In this document: positions 55,787 to 61,274 of the stretch, one piece after another
How the letters are laid out: the number at the start of each line of letters is the position of its first letter
Numbering within the stretch: the stretch's first letter is position 1
NCBI GenBank assembly: GCA_013334865.1
Contig: JAAXWS010000014.1
Span: 1 to 61,274 of the forward strand
Source of the DNA: Chlorobiaceae bacterium
GTDB lineage: Bacteria; Bacteroidota; Chlorobiia; Chlorobiales; Chlorobiaceae
Length of the DNA: 61,274 nt
Direction: 5' to 3'
The notes under the pieces: model-generated
The model's database searches: none
Seen by the model: the letters and a program-made list of their open reading frames with translations, nothing else
What the model was told of the DNA's origin: nothing
Position numbers and translations under genes: made by a program

Positions 55787-58042
55787 TTACTGATTGTTCA
55801 GGCTTGATGAATTGACTTCGGCTTGGTCGGCAAGCGGCAGGCGCACCGTTGCCACCACCCCTGAGTCACGGTGTTCAAGTGTCACGCTGCCATTATGCTG
55901 GCCGATAATCTGGCGGATCAGCCAGAGCCCGATACCTGCGCCGCTGGTATTGGCGCTGTTGCGCCCGCGTTTGTACTTCTCAAAAAGCACTTCAGGCTCT
56001 TCCATGGCCAGGGCTGCCGTCTGATTTTCTATCCTTATCACCGCGTCATCCCCTTCGATACTGCACTTCACCTCTATCGGCGAATCAGGTATCGAGTACT
56101 TCCGTGCATTGTCGAGCAGATTGAAAATGGCCGTCTTAAGGTATTGCGGATTGCAGAGGAGGTAATGTTCGCCCTGTGCCTCTGCATGGTTGAAAACAAG
56201 CCGTGGCCAGAATATCCGTGCATCAGCGACCTGCAGGGCAAGGAACGGCTCAAGAAGAATTCGCTCAAAGTCGACACCATTTTCCTTATCGGCAATGCGG
56301 TTCTGCTCCAGGGAGACATCCATGATCTCGATAAGGCGATCAATGGATATCTGTATGGCGTTCAGGTTGTTGCGATATTTCTCCGGATTATCTTCTTCCA
56401 TGATTTCAATGATGTCGATATTGCCGCGAATCACGGTAAGAGGCGTCCGATACTCATGGGAGAGCATTTCTATAAGGCGTTGCTGCTGTTCAAGAGTGAT
56501 TTTCTTGGCGGCAAGTGCCAGTTCAAGCCGATTCTCGCGTTCACGCAGCTGAAGCGTCATTTCAGAGGCCAGCTGCATTGCCTTCTGTTCCGCCCCTTTT
56601 GCCAGGTTGACCATCTCCATCTCCGCCATATGCAGGCGATTAAGAAATGCAAGAAACATGAGGACCATATCGACGATGGACACAAAATAGAGTGTATTGA
56701 TCCACCACCAGTTCATCGCTATCCATCCGAATGCGAGCAGGAACTGCACGGTATAGGCCAGGAACGTGAAAATGTAGGCAATGAGAAAAAACATCCTGCC
56801 TGATTCGAACGTGGTTGTTTCCCTGAACTCCGGCCGGTAAACAAAAAACAGCAGGAGAAATGCCGCATTCGAAAAGAAAGGTACAGTTTCACCGTAAGTC
56901 GCGACAGGAACAAAAAAAAGAGCGAGCAACGCACCTCCGAGTACCAGCAGTAAGGCGTGGTGAAGGCGTGGCACTCTTTTGGTTTCGAACATCGTCATGG
57001 CGAGGGCGATCAGCAGCAACCCTCCGATACCGAGTCCGGCCCCATAGAGCGGCACCAGGATGCGGTGCGAAACAGCCGGCAGGACAAGCGTTATCATGCC
57101 CGAGGATGCGAGCGCAGAGCAGAAGAGGGATAAAACCCAGAAGGCGAAGATGAGGTAGATGGAGTCCCTGAGTCTCAGGAAAATAAGGACGTTCACCACC
57201 GTCAGCACCAAGGTCATGATGAGGTACCCCCCATCGATGATGGTTATCTTGCTCGTGCAGGAGATGAGGCCGGGCAGCGTGTGCAGGGCACCGGCCAGCA
57301 TGAGCGTGGTATTGGAACGCACACAGAGGTAGATGGTGCCCGGGCCGTCAGGTTTCAGCACGATCGGCGCCACAAACTCAGGGTGCACCAGGGGTCGCTC
57401 CGCAGCAGGCACGATTGCGCCGAGACTGGTGCGGCGGTAGGAAGCGGCCTGCGTGGGATCACTCCCCGTCTGCTCGTAGAGGGTGACGTTTTCAAGGTAT
57501 GACGGATAGAGCTGCAGCCAGGCCTGCCCGGGAAATGGTGACGTACGCATCACCCTCATCCGCACCCATACCGCCTGATGCCCTTTCCCCGCCTCGACAT
57601 TGTTGCTGATGGGCACAAAACGCACGGCCTTCCCGGCAAGAAGCCCCTCTAGGGTCATCGTCCCGGTCTCATCGACGAATTGCTCCATATGGCCGGAAAT
57701 ATCATACGATGATCCGCCGGCGAGCACAATCGGCATAACCGTCCCGTCAGCCCTGAATGGCACCAGGGCACAGACAAGAAGCAGCAGCAATCGGGCCGCA
57801 GCCGTTATGGACAGCTTTCTGACTTTCAGCGGGGGATATGTTTTATGCTGTTGAAAAACACCATCAATAATCCTGTGACGGCAGCCCGACTCAACTCGAC
57901 AAAAGACGATGGCTGTAAAATTTACAAGAGGTATAACGTAATAACAAACAGTAAAACTCCGCACTCCGGCTGGGCAATAAACAGGATTCCCTCTCGCATG
58001 CTGCTCTAGGACCCTTGTGCAATTCTGACTGAATTCTGGCAA
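55787..58042 (-). CDS. Sensor histidine kinase with 7TMR-DISM sensor region
   Basis: A protein of up to 751 residues. The periplasmic sensor domain (about 105-260, VWVRMRVMRTSPFPGQAWLQLYPSYLENVTLYEQ) is a 7TMR-DISM extracellular type, followed by seven helices (about 265-470), a coiled coil (about 475-520), HisKA with His529 in MLSHEYRTPL and a HATPase with NLLDNARKYS and GAGIGLWLIRQII. The start is unsettled. The frame opens with TTG at 58042, but the natural signal peptide VRKLSITAAARLLLLLVCALVP begins only at about 57829, where the codon is CTG and no ATG or GTG is in frame. Confidence 0.88.
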   Translation of the reverse strand: MPEFSQNCTRVLEQHARGNPVYCPAGVRSFTVCYYVIPLVNFTAIVFCRVESGCRHRIIDGVFQQHKTYPPLKVRKLSITAAARLLLLLVCALVPFRADGTVMPIVLAGGSSYDISGHMEQFVDETGTMTLEGLLAGKAVRFVPISNNVEAGKGHQAVWVRMRVMRTSPFPGQAWLQLYPSYLENVTLYEQTGSDPTQAASYRRTSLGAIVPAAERPLVHPEFVAPIVLKPDGPGTIYLCVRSNTTLMLAGALHTLPGLISCTSKITIIDGGYLIMTLVLTVVNVLIFLRLRDSIYLIFAFWVLSLFCSALASSGMITLVLPAVSHRILVPLYGAGLGIGGLLLIALAMTMFETKRVPRLHHALLLVLGGALLALFFVPVATYGETVPFFSNAAFLLLFFVYRPEFRETTTFESGRMFFLIAYIFTFLAYTVQFLLAFGWIAMNWWWINTLYFVSIVDMVLMFLAFLNRLHMAEMEMVNLAKGAEQKAMQLASEMTLQLRERENRLELALAAKKITLEQQQRLIEMLSHEYRTPLTVIRGNIDIIEIMEEDNPEKYRNNLNAIQISIDRLIEIMDVSLEQNRIADKENGVDFERILLEPFLALQVADARIFWPRLVFNHAEAQGEHYLLCNPQYLKTAIFNLLDNARKYSIPDSPIEVKCSIEGDDAVIRIENQTAALAMEEPEVLFEKYKRGRNSANTSGAGIGLWLIRQIIGQHNGSVTLEHRDSGVVATVRLPLADQAEVNSSSLNNQ

Positions 58043-58057
58043 TCCGGCAGCTGCAAT

Positions 58058-58073
58058 CTGACAGTTCTGTCAG
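58058..58073. promoter_or_regulatory. Perfect palindrome between the kinase and OMP genes (candidate operator)
   Basis: CTGACAGTTCTGTCAG is a perfect 7+2+7 inverted repeat in the 192-bp divergent intergenic region, upstream of the outer-membrane gene. It is a candidate binding site for the neighbouring response regulator. Confidence 0.4.
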
Positions 58074-58234
58074 TCTCCATGGTCAGGTAAAATCAGTATT
58101 AATCGGTTGTTCCGAGGCTCCTGCCGAAGGTAGATTACGCGAGTTGTAAAAAATAGCCCAAAACGAGTCCTGTTTTGCCGAAAGGCATGAATAGGGACTT
58201 CAATAACTCGTAAATACCTCACCCCGTCACATTC

Positions 58235-59788
58235 ATGCGTATTACAAAAACGATGACGCATCTGGTTGTCGGCACGATCTTTTGCTCTGCGTCGCTGCAC
58301 GCCGAAGCACAGCAGGAGTCGCCCGACAGCCGGACAACGCTTCAGGCGCTTTCAAAATCAATTGTTTCAGAAGCGCTCTCTGAAAGGCCCTCTTCGCAGC
58401 CTTCAGGTGCTGCGACTACTCCCGCCCAGCCATTTTCAGGCGCAGGGGCCGGCAGCCGGCAGGGCCTCTCCCAGCTTGCCGCCAATTTGCCATCGGTTCC
58501 GGTTGCTTTTGCCGACGGGGCGGTCAAGACAACGCTCGCTCCCGGCGCCACCGAACTGCGCTATAAAGGCGATAACGCCACGGCATCGGTCAACCTCGGG
58601 TTCGGCTATATTAAAGAGCAGAACGCACTTGCTACCGGTGGAGGCAAGGCGGATCTTGCCGTGCTCCCATTTGAGGCGCTTGCCCTCGGCACCAATTTTT
58701 CCCACTATGTCAACCGCAACGATGTGGCGGTGAACGCAGTCTGGCAGATTCCAAATTCAGGACTCCGCGTCAAGGCCACCGGCGGATACCTCTGGGGCAA
58801 CCAGAACTTCGACTTCGCTTCAGGCTCGGCGAACGTCGACCTCCAGCAGCTCGGTTACGTCTTCTCCACCCAGTACATCGTTCCTAAGGCAGACGAGTTG
58901 TCCTGCCTGCACTCCATCGGCTTCTCCCTGTGGGGCGCTCGCGCCACGCAGCGCTCGTACGCCGGCGGCACAACAACCTTCCAGACCGAAACGGCAACAG
59001 ACTACATTATCTCTTCCGACCCGCATACCCTCTCCGCAGGCCGGATGTTCGGTGCATCGGCAGATACCCAGATCGCACTCTTCCAGAACCTGGTGACCAG
59101 GGGATCGGTCGGTTACGAACAGGTCCGCTTTCCCTTTGCAGACGGCACAAGCGAACTCAACCGTTCGGCATTCTACAACGTCGACCTCCGTCTTGAGCTC
59201 TTTTCGGACGTCACGGTCGGCGCAGGATACAAGAAGGGCGCAGCTGAAAACCTTTTCAGTCTCAACCTCGAGAGCGGCAACTGGCAGCTCAACGCATACC
59301 GGAACGACGGACAGAACGGCATAGCCGATAACAAGGGGGTCTTGCTCAGCTACCGCCTCGGCATCGGCGGCAGCACGAAGCACGCACCGCTTGCCCGCCG
59401 CATGCAGCCGAGCCGCAGCAACGACGGCGCAGCACTCCTTGCCGCCGCCACCACCCGTCCTGCGCAGCTGCCCCAGAGCTTCCTTGCCAAGGTTGATCTC
59501 ACTGCGGTAACCGAGTTGTTGAAGATCAGCAAAGCGGGCCTGCCGTCAGGTGCAACGGTCAACACCGAAGACGACGTCTTCGTGACTGTCGGCACCGGAA
59601 CCCCGACTGTCACAGACGTTACCCGCAACGGTTCGCCGATAGTTTACACTGCCCTTGTCGGCACAACAGTTGACAAGGTCGTCATTCACGGCAAGCAGTT
59701 CCCGGCAGCCACAACCAGCGACACCTACCTTATCCACGTGACGGATGGAAATGGCAACCCCTATACCATCACCGTCATCGTCGACTAA
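58235..59788 (+). CDS. Outer-membrane beta-barrel protein with C-terminal Ig-like domain
   Basis: A 517-residue exported protein. A signal peptide (THLVVGTIFCSASLHAEAQ), then a low-complexity Ser/Ala/Pro region (30-95). Residues about 100-375 alternate as amphipathic strands ending in aromatic residues (SVNLGFGYIKEQ, RVKATGGYLWGNQ, VDLRLELFSDVTVGAGYKK, WQLNAYRNDGQN, GVLLSYRLGIGG), as in a beta barrel. The last ~85 residues (about 432-517, ending YTITVIVD) look like an Ig-like domain related to the repeats of its neighbour. It is divergent from the two-component genes; the repeat protein at 59819 follows after 30 bp. I do not recognise a named family. Confidence 0.65.
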   Translation: MRITKTMTHLVVGTIFCSASLHAEAQQESPDSRTTLQALSKSIVSEALSERPSSQPSGAATTPAQPFSGAGAGSRQGLSQLAANLPSVPVAFADGAVKTTLAPGATELRYKGDNATASVNLGFGYIKEQNALATGGGKADLAVLPFEALALGTNFSHYVNRNDVAVNAVWQIPNSGLRVKATGGYLWGNQNFDFASGSANVDLQQLGYVFSTQYIVPKADELSCLHSIGFSLWGARATQRSYAGGTTTFQTETATDYIISSDPHTLSAGRMFGASADTQIALFQNLVTRGSVGYEQVRFPFADGTSELNRSAFYNVDLRLELFSDVTVGAGYKKGAAENLFSLNLESGNWQLNAYRNDGQNGIADNKGVLLSYRLGIGGSTKHAPLARRMQPSRSNDGAALLAAATTRPAQLPQSFLAKVDLTAVTELLKISKAGLPSGATVNTEDDVFVTVGTGTPTVTDVTRNGSPIVYTALVGTTVDKVVIHGKQFPAATTSDTYLIHVTDGNGNPYTITVIVD

Positions 59789-59818
59789 TCATTTTATCAT
59801 AACTCTTACGAGACCCCA

Positions 59819-61045
59819 ATGAAACCCATGGCAAAAAAATCTGTCACCCGACTCAGGGCAGCAATGCTGCTCCTGGTTCTGATTGCGGTGACCATAACCC
59901 AGTCGGCATCGGCCGTAGTCAATATCCGGAGCATCACGGTAAAAGGTGCCTCGAAGGCAATCACGGCATTCAGATTTACTAACCCGGCAGTCACCGGGAC
60001 GGTGACTGAATCGAACCATACTATCGCGCTGACGGTGCCATATGGTACAAATGTCCAGGCCCTTAAAGCCACCTTCACCACGACAGGCACATCGGTCAAG
60101 GTGGGCTTGGCAACCCAGACCAGCGACACCCCCAACAACTTCACCAACGAGGTAACCTATACCGTCACTGCTGAAGATGGGACGACTCAGGATTACGTGG
60201 TTACGGTTACGGTAGCCAGGAACCCGGCAAAGGCAATCACGGCGTTCAGCATATCCGGTCAGACCGGAACAACGGTCATCAATGAGACCAATCACACCAT
60301 AGCAGTAACCATGCCGTCTGGTTCTGCAGTGACCTCACTGCAACCGAATGTGACCATAACCGGAGCATCGGTCGGCCCGACCAGTGGCACCGCCAAAGAC
60401 TTCACCAACCCGGTAACCTACACCGTCACCGCTGAAGATGGCACGACACAGGATTACGTGGTTACGGTTACGGTAGCCAGGAACCCGGCAAAGGCAATCA
60501 CGGCATTCAGCATATCCGGTCAGACAGGAACAACGGCCATCAATGAGACCAATCACACCATAGCAGTAACCATGCCGTCTGGTTCTGCAGTGACCTCATT
60601 GCAACCGAATGTGACCATAACCGGAGCATCGGTCAGTCCGACCAGTGGCACCGCCAAAGACTTCACCAACCCGGTAACCTACACCGTCACAGCTGAAGAT
60701 GGGACGACTCAGGATTACGTGGTTACTGTTAATGATGCGGCCACGGCGTATAACTACGGAACGTTCAAAGTAATCGCTTACAATTATGGACCAACGCTTC
60801 CCTGGAATGCCCATCAGCCTTTGACACAAGTGGAATACACTCCAGGCACAGACTCAGTGGCATACGCAACAACAGCCACCGTATGGCCGCAGCACGTTTA
60901 CGAACTCACCAAAATAGGAACGCAGCTAGTGCAGACAAGTGTTTCAGTCTACAAACTCAACGACAACGGAACCGATAAGTGGTTTCTATATAACTTTGTC
61001 GGTACGCAAGGAGCCGAGTACACTATTAGGCCCGGGAACTACTAA
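59819..61045 (+). CDS. Secreted Ig-like (DUF5018-like) repeat protein, three repeats
   Basis: A 408-residue exported protein. Signal segment RLRAAMLLLVLIAVTITQSASA, then three repeats of about 87 residues (about 45-134, 135-221, 222-305). Repeats two and three are almost identical, each running from NPAKAITAFSISGQTG to DGTTQDYVVTV. A unique C-terminal domain (about 310-408) is rich in Tyr, Thr and Asn and ends EYTIRPGNY. It is cotranscribed with the outer-membrane gene and ends at a terminator. A surface adhesive or structural role is likely but not shown. Confidence 0.78.
   Translation: MKPMAKKSVTRLRAAMLLLVLIAVTITQSASAVVNIRSITVKGASKAITAFRFTNPAVTGTVTESNHTIALTVPYGTNVQALKATFTTTGTSVKVGLATQTSDTPNNFTNEVTYTVTAEDGTTQDYVVTVTVARNPAKAITAFSISGQTGTTVINETNHTIAVTMPSGSAVTSLQPNVTITGASVGPTSGTAKDFTNPVTYTVTAEDGTTQDYVVTVTVARNPAKAITAFSISGQTGTTAINETNHTIAVTMPSGSAVTSLQPNVTITGASVSPTSGTAKDFTNPVTYTVTAEDGTTQDYVVTVNDAATAYNYGTFKVIAYNYGPTLPWNAHQPLTQVEYTPGTDSVAYATTATVWPQHVYELTKIGTQLVQTSVSVYKLNDNGTDKWFLYNFVGTQGAEYTIRPGNY
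60221..60741. repeat. Two near-identical 261-bp tandem copies inside the repeat protein
   Basis: Copy one begins at 60221 (AACCCGGCAAAGGCAATCAC) and copy two at 60482 with the same word, a shift of 261 bp or exactly 87 codons. Only scattered base changes separate them. The recent duplication can change the number of repeats by recombination. Confidence 0.9.
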
Positions 61046-61055
61046 TTCTAAATTA

Positions 61056-61096
61056 AAAATGAGATCAGCCGGTTGATTGCCGGCTGATCTCATTTT
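61056..61096 (+). terminator. Rho-independent terminator after the repeat protein
   Basis: AAAATGAGATCAGCCGG pairs with CCGGCTGATCTCATTTT across a short loop. The 17-bp stem with A/T flanks can work in both directions. Confidence 0.88.
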
Positions 61097-61248
61097 GGAG
61101 TTGCAAGGGAAAAATGGACGCATCAAGAAGCCACAGCCTTCGGGGGAAGACTAGGGGACGTTGTTCAATAGCGTAAAACAATTTAATTTTCATTGATTAA
61201 ATTGAAACCGAGACGGAAATTCAATCAGGATGACCGAAAGGAGGGAAA

Positions 61249-61274
61249 ATGCCAAGAGGAGCGCGCCTTGATGC
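61249..61274 (+). CDS. REP-associated tyrosine (Y1/IS200-like) transposase, N-terminal fragment
   Basis: Only the first eight codons are in the window, MPRGARLD, followed by A/C. AAAGGAGGG at 61237-61245 is an excellent ribosome site. The opening is that of RAYT/Y1_Tnp proteins (usually continuing with a proline/glycine and then HHV). The preceding 150 bp have a short hairpin CTTC-GGGG-GAAG at about 61138-61150. The identification rests on eight residues and is tentative. Confidence 0.5.

Noticed and set aside
60221-60741. Tandem repeats considered as CRISPR
   Set aside because: Units are 261 bp, contiguous and coding; there are no spacers and no cas genes.

Overview
The window looks like part of a green sulfur bacterium chromosome (Chlorobiaceae: Chlorobium, Chlorobaculum or Prosthecochloris type). 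The reasons are a BchZ subunit of chlorophyllide reductase, glutamate-1-semialdehyde aminotransferase (C5 route to tetrapyrroles), a two-subunit-type glycine decarboxylase, an ETF:quinone oxidoreductase of the HdrDE/FadF type, and a high-GC compact housekeeping gene order. This assignment is inferred from gene content; no database search was run.

Layout. 1-160: end of an rRNA operon (5S rRNA and terminator). 300-9450: a release-factor-like protein, then a co-directional set with a membrane FeS oxidoreductase, an M24 peptidase, EtfB, EtfA, a thioesterase, a TPR protein, a heptosyltransferase-like protein and exonuclease III. 9528-11437: rpsF-ssb-rpsR-rplI with a structured leader and a terminator. 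12017-16416 (minus): thrS-infC-rpmI-rplT-pheS. 16821-21660 (minus): gcvPB, a NagZ-like GH3 enzyme and bchZ. 21752-29071 (minus): yceD-rpmF-plsX-fabH-fabD-fabG-acpP-fabF-rnc, the fatty-acid operon, interrupted between fabG and acpP by a 151-nt mirror-symmetric hairpin element. 29243-31664: tRNA-Asn, a broken GIY-YIG gene, and leuA preceded by a leucine-rich leader peptide with an attenuator. 31786-35388: a ZnuABC-type metal transporter, a small membrane protein, CrcB and a DUF190 protein. 35407-35866: a decayed toxin-antitoxin pair whose toxin end is replaced by a 9-bp tandem repeat.

35952-44803 holds hemL, recO, an FmdB-type zinc ribbon, an LptA-like protein, a divergent UDP-GlcNAc epimerase homologue, a nitroreductase, a membrane protein, a metallophosphoesterase, prfB (with the programmed +1 frameshift) and a hemerythrin. 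44949-51032 is an alpha-glucan module: GlgE, a TreS-maltokinase fusion and an esterase. 51048-54070 holds mazG, an SDR and mnmE.

The last 7 kb (54071-61274) differ in character. Codon use is visibly less GC-rich. A histidine kinase/response regulator pair is transcribed leftward and an outer-membrane protein rightward. Two secreted Ig-like repeat proteins with near-identical signal regions lie at the two outer sides, and a REP-type (Y1) transposase begins at the right edge. This block starts exactly at the 3' end of mnmE, a known genomic-island integration site in other bacteria, and is the best candidate in the window for an undescribed accessory system.
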